Positions 28,011 through 36,825 of a stretch of 64,000 nucleotides of DNA are shown one piece after another. Made by a program: the position numbers and the translations under genes. The notes below the pieces were generated by a model. The model saw nothing but the letters and a program-made list of their open reading frames with translations, ran no database searches and had not been told where the DNA came from. Source of the stretch: Aidingimonas lacisalsi (lineage in GTDB: Bacteria; Pseudomonadota; Gammaproteobacteria; Pseudomonadales; Halomonadaceae); NCBI RefSeq assembly GCF_008079445.1, contig NZ_VRYH01000005.1, positions 62,001-126,000 of the forward strand, read 5' to 3'. Every line of letters begins with the position of its first letter. Positions within the stretch are counted from its first letter, which is position 1.

Positions 28011-29210
28011 TTAGCCGGCCCCTATGGCGATTCCGCCCAAGGCAGAGATCACGACAACGACCCAAGGTGACACTTTCCATACCGCCAGAAGCACGAAGGC
28101 GACCAGCGCCAACGCGAATTCAGAGGCGCTCACAATCGCCGTCGTCCAGACAGGCTCATACAGTGCCGCTCCCAGGATACCGACGACAGCAGCGTTGGTA
28201 CCGCGCATCACCGCCTGCGCACCCGCCAGACGACGAAAGGCATTCCAGAACGGCATCACGCCAATCAACAACAACATGCCCGGTAGAAAGATTGCCACTA
28301 ATGCGATCGCGGCTCCCGGGACACCAGCAGGCGGTGTCTGCATCATCGCGCCAAGATAGGCGGAGAAGGTGAACAGCGGCCCCGGTATTGCCTGCGCTGC
28401 CCCATAACCGCTGAGGAAAACATCCGAAGAGACCCAGCCGGACTGCACCACTTCCGCCTGAAGTAGTGGCAGAACGACATGTCCGCCACCGAAGACCAGG
28501 GCACCGGCACGATAGAAGGCATCCAGCAGAGAGAGTCCTTGGCTGGACGAAAAGAGCGCCAACAATGGCAACCCCGCCAGTAGACCGCCGAATACCGCCA
28601 GGGCCATGCCGCCTGCACGTTTGGTCACCGGAAAATGCAGCGTCTCGCCACCGGCGACATTATCATCACGGCAAAGCCACCATCCGACCAGGGCACCCAT
28701 CAGAATCGCCGTTATCTGACCGCCGGGTCCACTCACCGTTATCACGATCAACACAGCCGCCAGTGCCATGGTCGCACGCCGACGATCGGGGCATAGATTC
28801 CTCGTCATCCCCCAGACCGCCTGGGCAACGATCGCCACTGCTACCACCTTCAAACCATGGACGATACCTCGACCTATCGCCCCCTCCATCAGTGACGCTC
28901 CCATGGCGAACAGCACCAGCACGATGGCCGATGGCAGAGTGAATGCCAGCCATGCCGCCGCAGCACCCAAGGGGCCGCCTCGCAACCACCCCAGAGCAAA
29001 ACCTACCTGACTGCTCGCCGGGCCAGGCAGGAACTGACATAACGCCACCAGATCGGCATACGCGCTTTCATCCAACCACTGACGCCGAGTCACGAATTCG
29101 GCACGAAAATACCCCAGATGGGCGATCGGCCCACCGAAGGAAGTCAGCCCCAGTACCAGAAATGCCTTGAACACTTCCGTCACTCGATAGCTGGCCTGTT
29201 CACGCAACAT
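28011..29210 (-). CDS. chrA: chromate transporter ChrA
   Basis: This 399-aa membrane protein of the CHR family exports chromate. It consists of two homologous halves. The first carries LGLTSFGGPIAHLGYFRAEFV and LCQFLPGPASSQVG. The second has VFGGGHVVLPLLQ and GYGAAQAIPGPLFTFSAYLG. These are the conserved long-chain CHR motifs. ATG 29210 follows a G-rich ribosome site and gives the normal length of about 400 aa. The frame extends to 29288, but that would overlap the divergent pgpA start. It is convergent with the MHYT gene. Confidence 0.92.
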   Translation of the reverse strand: MLREQASYRVTEVFKAFLVLGLTSFGGPIAHLGYFRAEFVTRRQWLDESAYADLVALCQFLPGPASSQVGFALGWLRGGPLGAAAAWLAFTLPSAIVLVLFAMGASLMEGAIGRGIVHGLKVVAVAIVAQAVWGMTRNLCPDRRRATMALAAVLIVITVSGPGGQITAILMGALVGWWLCRDDNVAGGETLHFPVTKRAGGMALAVFGGLLAGLPLLALFSSSQGLSLLDAFYRAGALVFGGGHVVLPLLQAEVVQSGWVSSDVFLSGYGAAQAIPGPLFTFSAYLGAMMQTPPAGVPGAAIALVAIFLPGMLLLIGVMPFWNAFRRLAGAQAVMRGTNAAVVGILGAALYEPVWTTAIVSASEFALALVAFVLLAVWKVSPWVVVVISALGGIAIGAG

Positions 29211-29331
29211 GGGCGCCCCCTGATCGGTCCTGCTGCTATCCTGGTGTCGTTGGTAGAATGCGCCAAACTGACTCACTTCGATTACCATGCACGAATCATG
29301 TCACGTTCATGTTGCAATCATCAGGCATCCC

Positions 29332-29811
29332 ATGACCGATATCATCACTTGGCTGGCCACCGGCTTTGGGTTAGGCAATACCTCGCTGCTTCCTGGAACA
29401 CTCGGAGCACTTCCCGGATTATTGATTGCCTGGTGGATGCTGCGTTATTCGCGTCGAGTACAGTGGCTGACCGCCACGGCGCTGCTGATAGTCGCGATAC
29501 CCATCTGCCACACCGCTTCCGAGACGCTGGGCGGCAAGGACGATAGCCGTATCGTCGCCGACGAGTTCATGGCATTCCCGGTCGTCCTGGCAGGTCAAAG
29601 TGCAGCGCGACAGCCTGTCGTGATGGTCGGTGCCTTTGCTCTGAGTCGTGTCCTCGACGGCCTCAAGCCGCCACCCGCCGCACGACTGGAAAACGTGGCG
29701 GGCGGTGTCGGCATCGTCCTCGACGATCTCAGCGCCAATCTCTATGCCTGGCTGATCGTGGCCACCGGACTGGCACTGTGGCGACGCCGCAGGGGCATCC
29801 CATTGAGATAG
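29332..29811 (+). CDS. pgpA: phosphatidylglycerophosphatase A
   Basis: This 159-aa membrane enzyme dephosphorylates phosphatidylglycerol phosphate to phosphatidylglycerol. The family signature is KDDSRIVADEFMAFPVVL (acidic metal/phosphate site), and an N-terminal FGLGNTSLLPGTLGALPGL block and three or four hydrophobic helices are visible. The start is uncertain: ATG 29332 fits the conserved TDIITWLATG beginning, but an in-frame ATG at 29287 is possible. The usual thiL/nusB neighbours are not here. A fused signalling remnant follows within 5 bp. Confidence 0.85.
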   Translation: MTDIITWLATGFGLGNTSLLPGTLGALPGLLIAWWMLRYSRRVQWLTATALLIVAIPICHTASETLGGKDDSRIVADEFMAFPVVLAGQSAARQPVVMVGAFALSRVLDGLKPPPAARLENVAGGVGIVLDDLSANLYAWLIVATGLALWRRRRGIPLR

Positions 29812-29816
29812 CCAAG

Positions 29817-30614
29817 ATGACAGGACGCCCAGCGGGCTTTTCCGTGGGGGCCGACGATTACGTGACCAAGCCATTCGAAACCGCCGAAGTGCTGTTTCGT
29901 CTACGTGCCCTGGTGGCAGCCACGGCGATGAACGCAGTGCTGACGCACGACCGTCGTTTGATCGAACGCAGCCGCCATACCGCCGGCAATCTGGCTCATG
30001 CCCTCAAGACCCCCTTGAGCGTGATCCGATTGAACCTGCCCCAACTGCCCGAACCGCAACGCCAGTCGTTGCAAACCGAACTGACACGCATCGACGATGC
30101 CGTACGCCATCACCTCGCCCGCGCTTCGGCAGCCGGCGACGGGGCCTGGTTCGGTGCCATCGATGTCAACGACATCCTTACCCCGTTACTGGAGGGTCTG
30201 TCTCCCCTGGCCGAACGACGCGAACTGTCTCTCGACTGCCGCTTGCCGACCGAGCTGAGCCTGCACATGGACAGCCAGGACCTGCAGGAGATCATCGGCA
30301 ACCTGCTCGACAACGCCCTGCGTTGGGCGCGACACGCGATCGAGCTTACCGACCGACGCGACGACGACCGTATCGTCTTCACCATCAGCGATGACGGTCC
30401 GGGAATGAATCAGGCCCAGCGCGATACCGCTATTACACGCGGCACTCGACTCGACGAACGGCGTTCCGGGTCGGGACTGGGGCTGGCGATCGTCGCCGAT
30501 CTCGTCGCGCTCTACGGTGGCGAGCTCCGATTGGATCGTGCCAAGCTCGGAGGCCTGCAGGTACGGATCCGCCTACCCATGCTGGCCTCGCCGACTGCCT
30601 TGCATCAACGTTGA
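29817..30614 (+). pseudogene. fused remnant: receiver C-terminus joined to histidine kinase core
   Basis: The 265-codon frame begins with only the last third of a response-regulator receiver (GFSVGADDYVTKPFETAEVLFRLRAL; the Lys of TKPF is present). It lacks the phosphoacceptor Asp, the first beta-strands and any DNA-binding domain. It passes directly into a PhoQ-like dimerisation helix with the phosphoacceptor His (NLAHALKTPLSVIRLNL), then an HATPase domain (NLLDNALRWA, DDGPGM, SGSGLGLAIVADLV). The sensor and membrane segments are missing. It is probably the product of an internal deletion across a regulator-sensor gene pair, or of a truncated REC-kinase hybrid. It may still be translated, 5 bp after pgpA. 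Confidence 0.7.
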
Positions 30615-30618
30615 CTGG

Positions 30619-31689
30619 TCAGCCTCTCCCTCGCCACTCACGCCAGACAATGATGGCAAGGGTCAGGGCGGTCAGCGGAATGGCGAAGTACATCAATGCC
30701 GTGCTGACTATCGGTAAAGCGTCATGACGAGACGCGGACAACACAAGGTAGGCGGTGTATGCCACATAATAAGCCAGCAGCACTGCCCCTTCGCCACGAC
30801 TGATGGCACCGCCAGTGAAAAAGATTGGCAAGCAGGCGAATGCCACCACAATCATCACCGGTATATCGAAGTGCATCACTGCTGCCGAGATCTCGATACA
30901 CGCGGGTGCCATCAGGCTCGCCAGACCCAACACGCCCATGATATTGAAGATATTGCTACCCACGACATTGCCCACGGCGATATCCCGTTCTCCACGAAGC
31001 GCGGCAATGATCGATGTCACGACCTCGGGGAGCGAGGTGCCGGCGGCGACGATCGTCAAGCCGATGACCATTTCGCTGATCCCCATGTACTGAGCAAAGG
31101 CCACAGCGCTGTCCACGAACCAGCGCGACCCCAGCACCAGCAACACCAGGCCCACCACGACCAGTGCCATGTTCTTTAACCAACCGAAACCGCCGGCAGC
31201 GCTGTCAACGAGCGCATTGGCATCTTCCTGTCGTTCCGCGGCACTCTCCTGACGGCTCGCGTAGATGAGAAAGGCAACATAGACCACCAGGCCCAGTAGC
31301 AGAATCACGCCATCGAGCCGGCTGAACTGTCCGTCGTACGCGAACACCAGCGTCAAGACCGACAGGCCGATCATCAAGGGGACATCCAGCCGCAGGAGTT
31401 TCTGCGCCACTACCAGTGGCACGATCAACGCCGACACTCCCAGGATGAAGAGCACATTGAAGATATTGCTGCCGACGACATTGCCCACGGCAATGTCAGC
31501 CTGACCAACCAAGGCCGATTTGGTGCTAACGGCCAGTTCGGGCGAACTGGTTCCGAACGCGACCACCGTCAACCCGATCACCAACGGCGAGATCCCCATC
31601 GCTCCCGCCATCCGCGAGGCCCCCCTGACGAGCGCCTCCGCACCAATGATCAGGAAAACCAACCCTACCACGAACAGAACCAACGCCAT
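30619..31689 (-). CDS. calcium/sodium antiporter, YrbG family
   Basis: This 356-aa inner-membrane exchanger of the CaCA superfamily has about ten helices and two inverted repeats. The alpha-1 motif is VVAFGTSSPELAVSTKSAL with GNVVGSNIFNVLFILG. The alpha-2 motif is IVAAGTSLPEVVTSIIAAL with GNVVGSNIFNIMGVLG. The acidic Glu in SSPEL and LPEV coordinate Ca2+/Na+. ATG 31689 follows GGGAG and begins the first helix; the 43-codon upstream extension is polar and unlike the family. It is convergent with the fused signalling remnant, 4 bp apart. Confidence 0.92.
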   Translation of the reverse strand: MALVLFVVGLVFLIIGAEALVRGASRMAGAMGISPLVIGLTVVAFGTSSPELAVSTKSALVGQADIAVGNVVGSNIFNVLFILGVSALIVPLVVAQKLLRLDVPLMIGLSVLTLVFAYDGQFSRLDGVILLLGLVVYVAFLIYASRQESAAERQEDANALVDSAAGGFGWLKNMALVVVGLVLLVLGSRWFVDSAVAFAQYMGISEMVIGLTIVAAGTSLPEVVTSIIAALRGERDIAVGNVVGSNIFNIMGVLGLASLMAPACIEISAAVMHFDIPVMIVVAFACLPIFFTGGAISRGEGAVLLAYYVAYTAYLVLSASRHDALPIVSTALMYFAIPLTALTLAIIVWREWRGRG

Positions 31690-31865
31690 GCCCCACTCCC
31701 CACGCCGAGAACCGCCAGACTGGCACCGACCAGATGCGCGCATCATGTCACCAAGCGGACCGTACACAAAGGAAAATTTACCCCACCCCGCTGACAAGGA
31801 TGACCCAGTGCGGCTCACTGGCGTAATCTGTTGTCATCGATACCGTTTTCTATTCGGGAGGCTCG

Positions 31866-32465
31866 ATGAGCGATCGTGAAACGCGCCACAAGCGTTCGAT
31901 GCAGAAACTGAAATCGCATGTCGATGACAGAGTGGCCAGTGCGACGGAGCAGCGCGGCTTGCTGATGGTGTTTACCGGTAACGGCAAGGGCAAGACCACG
32001 GCAGCGTGGGGTACGGTGACACGGGCGTTGGGATATGGCTATAAGGTCGGCGTGGTGCAGTTCATCAAAGGCGCGTGGGAGTGCGGCGAACGCGAGCGTC
32101 TGAGCGAGGACGATAACCTCGAAGTCCAGGTGATGGCGACCGGCTTTACCTGGGAGACCCAGAATCGCGCAAGCGATATCCAGGCTTGCCTGGAAGTCTG
32201 GCATGAAGCAGAGCGGATGCTCGCCGATCCGTCGGTTTACCTGGTGGTACTCGATGAAATCACCTATATGCTCAAATTCGGCTACCTGGATATCGAACGG
32301 GTCATGACCGCCTTGCAGCATCGCCCCATCGAACAGACGGTGATCATCACCGGGCGCAATGCCCACCGTGACCTGACGGATCGGGCGGATACCGTCACCG
32401 AGATGCAGGAAACCAGGCACGCCTTCAACAGCGGCATTCAGGCGCGTCGTGGCATCGATTATTGA
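31866..32465 (+). CDS. cobO: cob(I)alamin adenosyltransferase (CobO/BtuR type)
   Basis: This 199-aa P-loop enzyme adenosylates cobalamin using ATP. The P-loop is VFTGNGKGKTTAAWG (residues about 35-49). VGVVQFIKGAWECGER and VVLDEITYMLKFGYLD are CobO/BtuR blocks, and the C-terminus ends with EMQETRHAFNSGIQARRGIDY-like residues that close the active site. It stands alone without other cobalamin genes, so a salvage role is likely. The Shine-Dalgarno sequence is GGGAGG. No cobalamin riboswitch is evident upstream. Confidence 0.94.
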   Translation: MSDRETRHKRSMQKLKSHVDDRVASATEQRGLLMVFTGNGKGKTTAAWGTVTRALGYGYKVGVVQFIKGAWECGERERLSEDDNLEVQVMATGFTWETQNRASDIQACLEVWHEAERMLADPSVYLVVLDEITYMLKFGYLDIERVMTALQHRPIEQTVIITGRNAHRDLTDRADTVTEMQETRHAFNSGIQARRGIDY

Positions 32466-32566
32466 CCGGGGTTGATCGAACTCGATGCCGCCCAAAGGTT
32501 CCAAGCAGGAAGCGGTACGATGTGCGGACAAGCTCGCGTTACTTTTTCGTCTTCACGGAGAGCGGT

Positions 32567-32773
32567 ATGAACGCCAAGGGTATTCTCGATCAGTTGATGA
32601 AACAGGCCGACTCACCGCAAGCGGCTCGGGAGATGTACCTGGCCAGTGTCGCCATGATCGATGACGACAACTCCATGGAACGGGCCTGGCTGGACCAGTT
32701 GTCCTCCGCCCTGGGGCTCGACAGCCAAATGGCCCGAGAGCTGGAGCACCAGGTCGCCGAAAGCGCCGCCTGA
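32567..32773 (+). CDS. miniature DUF533 (YebE-like) protein
   Basis: This is a 68-aa protein. Its first 14 residues (MNAKGILDQLMKQA) look like the start of a DUF533 protein. The rest (DSPQAAREMYLASVAMIDDDNSM, then ERAWLDQLSSALGLD) matches the C-terminal third of that family, an acidic helical TerB-like segment. The glycine-rich linker and first TerB helices that normally lie between are absent without a frame break. Function is unknown even for full-length members. ATG 32567 is supported by the family start; the upstream frame extension is not family-like. Confidence 0.7.
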   Translation: MNAKGILDQLMKQADSPQAAREMYLASVAMIDDDNSMERAWLDQLSSALGLDSQMARELEHQVAESAA

Positions 32774-32791
32774 CAGCAAACAGCCCTCAAC

Positions 32792-32814
32792 GACCGGCCG
32801 GGCAATGGCCGGTC
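32792..32814. terminator. hairpin between convergent genes, reaching the flavin reductase stop
   Basis: GACCGGCC (32792-32799), a 7-nt loop, and GGCCGGTC (32807-32814) form a perfect 8-bp stem. Its right arm contains two bases of the flavin reductase stop codon (32813-32815). No T-run exists on either strand, so bidirectional termination is only probable. Confidence 0.45.
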
Positions 32815-33370
32815 AACTTACCTTGGTGAATCCTTCGTGACGGTCGAGCGTTTCGCCAGCCACCATGAAGATGCCATCGCCCTTGTAGTGTAGCGTGTCA
32901 GGATGCTTTGGCGTCGGGGCCACATGCGCCTTGACCACTTCGACGATGAAAAAGCCATACTCGTCGATCAACGCGTCATCGTACAGTCGGCACTCGAAAT
33001 TGGCATGGCACTCCTCGATCAAAGGCGCGGACACCACACTGGCCTCGCCTTTCGTCAGTCCGAACTCGGCAAACTTGTCGATCGCATCGCCGGAACGGTT
33101 GCCGATACCCACGACCGTATCGGTCAATGTCGTCGTCGGTAGATTGATCACGCACTCCCGGCTCCGTTCGATCATGCGGTGACTATGATTGCCCGCCGAG
33201 ATCATGCATCCCATCAACGCCGGAACGAACGCCATCACCGTATGCCAACCCAGCGTCATGATGTTGGTCTCCCCTTGCCATGCCGAGGACACCAGCACGA
33301 CCGGCCCCGGTTCCAGATAACGCCGAACGTCGCTGACCGGAAAGTTCTGCTTTGGGTATTGAGCATTCAT
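32813..33370 (-). CDS. flavin reductase-like domain protein
   Basis: This 185-aa single-domain FMN-binding split-barrel protein of the flavin_reduct family has GPVVLVSSAWQGETNIMTLGWHT near the N-terminus (flavin contact), then SRECVINLPTTTLTDTV and FECRLYDDALIDEYGFFIVEVV. Such proteins use NAD(P)H to reduce FMN, either for partner monooxygenases or on their own. No partner is adjacent. The ATG has AAGGAG 8 nt upstream. Confidence 0.85.
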   Translation of the reverse strand: MNAQYPKQNFPVSDVRRYLEPGPVVLVSSAWQGETNIMTLGWHTVMAFVPALMGCMISAGNHSHRMIERSRECVINLPTTTLTDTVVGIGNRSGDAIDKFAEFGLTKGEASVVSAPLIEECHANFECRLYDDALIDEYGFFIVEVVKAHVAPTPKHPDTLHYKGDGIFMVAGETLDRHEGFTKVS

Positions 33371-33420
33371 TGCGGAGGCTCCTTATGGTTCAGGATTCAC
33401 GACAGCCAATCCTGTATGCA

Positions 33421-34632
33421 TCACCTGCCTGCCCGCTGCCAGGCCCGCCTCCCCTCTCGGCCCAGACCGCGCGGCAATACGACACGCTCGGCACCGAGGT
33501 AGTCGAGGAAATCGCGCGCGGCACGCTGCAACGCCTCGATCAGCCCCTCGGGGAGCCGGGACCGGTCGATATCAGGCTCCCAGTGCCAGGCGAGAATGGT
33601 CAGCGTGCCTTGCTGGCAGCGGGCATCGAAACGGGCGATGAAACGATCGCCCCAGAGCACGGGTAACACATAGTAGCCCCAGCGACGCTGATCTTGCGGC
33701 TTGTAGACTTCCCACACGTAATCGAAACCGAACAGCCTGGCCACGGCACCGCGGTCCCACATCAGCGGATCCAGCGGGGCGAGAAAACGTACCTCATCAC
33801 GTGCCGGATCGGACGACTCGGCGCCATTTTCGAGTGTCGCAAGCGCATCAGGCGAAGCCCAGTAGCGTTCACCCGCCACATCGAGTTCGATCAGTTCCCC
33901 TTCGGCCAGCGCCTTTGCGACGATACGATTGCGTTCGTCGCGCTTGCAGGGCAGGAACCAGACGGCAGCATCGGCAGTAGGCCGCAACAATCCGGCGGCC
34001 TGCACGCGACGGACGACCAAGCGTTGCAGGGCATCGTCCTCCGAGGCATCTCCCTGCATGGCACCTTCCGGCAATACGCGGTCAGGTAAATCGTAGGCAT
34101 GACGCCCGTTCACGCGATGGTGAGTCATCAGCCGCCCCGAATCCCACAGCGCCTTGAGCAGGTGGCGTGAACGCTTGGGCCCATACCAGCTCCCTCGCAG
34201 TGCGGGATCGGACTGTTGATCGCCCAATTCGAGACTGGTGGCGGGACCGCGGTGTTCGACCTCATCGATCAACGCACGGGCCTCCGCAGACTCGATATCG
34301 ACACCGCGATGGCGCCAGCGCTGAGCAAAGTGCCGGTGGAATGGCGCCTGGGCCCACCACGCTTCGGGCTGGATCAGACTGGCCTGTTTGTCCCAGCCAT
34401 CGACCAGCATCCGTTGCTGATAGGCAGCACGCTGCCACTCACCCCACCGATATCCCGCTACCCGGGACTGCAGAACCAGGTCGGGATTGGTGCCGACCGG
34501 CGCCAGAGGATCGAACTGGATGGTGCCCAACCGCTGAATGATCGCTGCCAGCGATGCCGGCCGGAAGTGGTAGCGAACCAGCAGGCGTCGGGCATCGGCG
34601 CGAGTCAGTACGAGGCGTTGCTGAGCAGTCAT
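33421..34632 (-). CDS. YcaQ-family winged-helix protein (possible DNA glycosylase)
   Basis: This 403-aa protein of the HTH_42/YcaQ family is recognised by LTRADARRLLVRYHF at the start, IQRLGTIQFDPLAPVGTNPDLVLQSR, and the C-terminal core LAPLDPLMWDRGAVARLFGFDYVWEVY with GYYVLPVLWGDRFIARFDAR. E. coli YcaQ unhooks DNA interstrand crosslinks; many homologues are annotated only as winged-helix proteins. ATG 34632 has AAGGAG 6 nt upstream and starts the conserved segment, so the 33-codon upstream extension is rejected. The biochemical role here is inferred. Confidence 0.85.
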   Translation of the reverse strand: MTAQQRLVLTRADARRLLVRYHFRPASLAAIIQRLGTIQFDPLAPVGTNPDLVLQSRVAGYRWGEWQRAAYQQRMLVDGWDKQASLIQPEAWWAQAPFHRHFAQRWRHRGVDIESAEARALIDEVEHRGPATSLELGDQQSDPALRGSWYGPKRSRHLLKALWDSGRLMTHHRVNGRHAYDLPDRVLPEGAMQGDASEDDALQRLVVRRVQAAGLLRPTADAAVWFLPCKRDERNRIVAKALAEGELIELDVAGERYWASPDALATLENGAESSDPARDEVRFLAPLDPLMWDRGAVARLFGFDYVWEVYKPQDQRRWGYYVLPVLWGDRFIARFDARCQQGTLTILAWHWEPDIDRSRLPEGLIEALQRAARDFLDYLGAERVVLPRGLGREGRRAWQRAGR

Positions 34633-34729
34633 CGGCACTCCTTGCGCATCACCATTGAGGCACGAGTAAAGGCCGCAGTATGGCGAGACTCTCGGGGCAC
34701 CGACAAGTCGCACCTCCCCCATTGCCCAC

Positions 34730-34764
34730 AAAAAAACTGGGGTGGGTCCGTGGACCCACCCCAG
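34730..34764 (-). terminator. rho-independent terminator of the PQQ dehydrogenase operon
   Basis: CTGGGGTGGGTC (34737-34748), loop CGTG, GACCCACCCCAG (34753-34764): a perfect 12-bp stem, followed on the minus strand by seven Ts (34736-34730). It begins 22 bp after the dehydrogenase stop. Confidence 0.95.
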
Positions 34765-34786
34765 CTTCGACGGTTGGTTATCGGGT

Positions 34787-36814
34787 TTATTCGTCTTCCG
34801 GCAGCGCGTAGACGACGACCTGATCGCCGACCTGGTCTTTCAGGATCGAGTTGCCACCCGCGATGAAGGCAACGTATTCGCGGCCTTCATACTCGTAGAC
34901 GGCAGGGTTCGAGACGGCAGGCGCTTCGGCCTGATCTTCCCACAGCTCTTCGCCGCTCTCGAGCGAATAAGCGCGCAGCTTGGCATCCATCGAGGCGCCG
35001 ATGAAGACCAGGTTGCCCGCTGTCACCGCCGGCCCGCCGATGGTGGGCGACCCCCAGCTTTCGGGCATGAAGAAGCCGTACTGCTGCGAAGCCCCCACCG
35101 GGCGGCGCCACTTGACGTCACCCGTGGTCATGTCGAGCGCCACGAGCTCACCGAAGGGCGGTTCCCAGCACGGCATACCAAGCCAGTTCAGTGCCACTTC
35201 GAGGCGCATGCCGTAAGGCGCACCTTCCTGCGGGGCGAAGCCGCTTTCATTGCCCGAACCGCTGTCGGCTTTCTCATATGCATCGCGGTCGTAGAGCTTC
35301 ACGTATTGCACGATATGCGAGGTGTTGACGATGGCCGTCTGGCTGACGGGGTCGAACGCCACACCGCCCCATTGCACGCCACCAGCGCTGTCGGGATAGG
35401 CCAGTGTGCCCTCGCCCTGGGTGGTGGGTGGGGTATACATGCCTTCGTACGACAGGTCGTCCCACAGCGCCGAGCACTGACCGAAACTGGCCGCGTCGGC
35501 TAGCCCCCATATCTCGGGCTTCTCGGACTGGTCGAGCAGCGGCGCGGGCTTGGTCGGGAACGGCTGTGTCTCTGCGTATACTTCGCCGTCGACGGAACCG
35601 TCGCCCTGCGGCACCGAACGTTCCTCGATCGGCCAGACGTCCTCGCCGGTCAGGCGGTTGACCACGAACAGGAAGCCCATCTTGGTGGCCTGAACCAGCG
35701 CGGGGATTTCCTCGCCATCGACAGTGATATCCATCAGCGTCGGCGCGGCGTTGATATCGTAGTCCCAGACGTCGTGGTGCACCCACTGACGCGACCAGAC
35801 GACCTCGCCGGTGTCGACATCCAGCGCAGTGGTCGAGGTCGCCAGGGGCGCTTCCTCGGTGCGGTTGCCACCCCAGTAGTTGGGTGAGGGTGAGGAGACC
35901 GGCAGGTAGACGAGACCGTTTTCCTCGTCGGCGGACATGTGCGTCCACACGTTGGCGGTACCGCTTTTCTCGCGCATCGCCTCGGGCAGCGCGTCGAAGG
36001 TCCACTCGCGCTCGCCGGTGCGGGCATCGATGGAGAACACGGTGCCGGGAGGCGCTTGCTCGAACGCCCAATCCTTGCCGGCCCAGCCGAGAACAAGGTG
36101 ATCACCCACCACGGTCGGCGGCTGCAACAGCGACAGTGGCCACTTGTTGTTGGTGTCGTTCCATTGATTGACGTCGAGCACGCCGTTATCAGCGAAGCTT
36201 TCGCATTTCTCGCCGGTATCGGCATCGACGGCGAATAGCTGTGCGTCCATCGTGCCGAGATAAACGATCTTCTGGCAGGACTCACCCTCGACCGGATCAT
36301 CGGCCTCCCAGTAGGCGACGCCGCGGCTTTTCAGCGCAGGCTGGGTCATCGCCTCGAGCGTGGACTCGGTGTCGAAGCTCCATTTTTCCTCGCCGGTAGC
36401 GGGATCGAGCGCAAGAATACGGTAGAACGGCGTGCCGATATACAGCGTATCGTTGGCAAATACCGGTGTCGCCGACCAGACGGTGGGCGGCAGATCGCCC
36501 GAACCATCGGAAACGTCGCCGGTATGAATCTCCCAGGCCTTTTCCAGATCGCCGACGTTGTCTGCGTCGATCTGGTCGAGGGGGCTGTATTTCTGTGCGT
36601 TGAGCTGGCCGTGGAAACTGTCCCAGGTTGGTGTGCCGGGAACCAGCGGGACCGCTTCATCCCGGGCCTGATCTTCCGCCGCTCCACTTTCCTGTCCATT
36701 CGAAGCGTCTTGCGCGGAGGACTGATCCTGCGCCAGCAGCGCCGTGGGCGTCAATAACAGCGCCAGCGCCGCGCTCGAACCGAAGCGCCGTGCGGTGGAT
36801 CGATGTGTCGGCAT
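34787..36814 (-). CDS. periplasmic PQQ-dependent dehydrogenase, glucose/quinate family
   Basis: This 675-aa quinoprotein has an eight-bladed propeller of the membrane glucose/quinate dehydrogenase type, but with a cleavable signal peptide (residues about 1-28) instead of the usual five N-terminal helices. Family marks are FHGQLNAQKYSPLDQIDADNV, AWEIHTGD, TVHHD-like VHHDVWDYDINAAPTLMD, and GGVQWGGVAFDP near the C-terminus. It oxidises an alcohol, sugar or cyclic polyol with PQQ and passes electrons to quinone. Substrate is unknown. The Shine-Dalgarno sequence is AAGGAG. The small membrane protein 11 bp upstream probably supplies the anchor. No PQQ synthesis genes are in the window. Confidence 0.85.
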   Translation of the reverse strand: MPTHRSTARRFGSSAALALLLTPTALLAQDQSSAQDASNGQESGAAEDQARDEAVPLVPGTPTWDSFHGQLNAQKYSPLDQIDADNVGDLEKAWEIHTGDVSDGSGDLPPTVWSATPVFANDTLYIGTPFYRILALDPATGEEKWSFDTESTLEAMTQPALKSRGVAYWEADDPVEGESCQKIVYLGTMDAQLFAVDADTGEKCESFADNGVLDVNQWNDTNNKWPLSLLQPPTVVGDHLVLGWAGKDWAFEQAPPGTVFSIDARTGEREWTFDALPEAMREKSGTANVWTHMSADEENGLVYLPVSSPSPNYWGGNRTEEAPLATSTTALDVDTGEVVWSRQWVHHDVWDYDINAAPTLMDITVDGEEIPALVQATKMGFLFVVNRLTGEDVWPIEERSVPQGDGSVDGEVYAETQPFPTKPAPLLDQSEKPEIWGLADAASFGQCSALWDDLSYEGMYTPPTTQGEGTLAYPDSAGGVQWGGVAFDPVSQTAIVNTSHIVQYVKLYDRDAYEKADSGSGNESGFAPQEGAPYGMRLEVALNWLGMPCWEPPFGELVALDMTTGDVKWRRPVGASQQYGFFMPESWGSPTIGGPAVTAGNLVFIGASMDAKLRAYSLESGEELWEDQAEAPAVSNPAVYEYEGREYVAFIAGGNSILKDQVGDQVVVYALPEDE

Positions 36815-36825
36815 GAATCAGCTCC

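Noticed and set aside
31690-31865. Cobalamin riboswitch before cobO
   Set aside because: The 176-bp gap shows no B12-box-like sequence and is too short for a full riboswitch.
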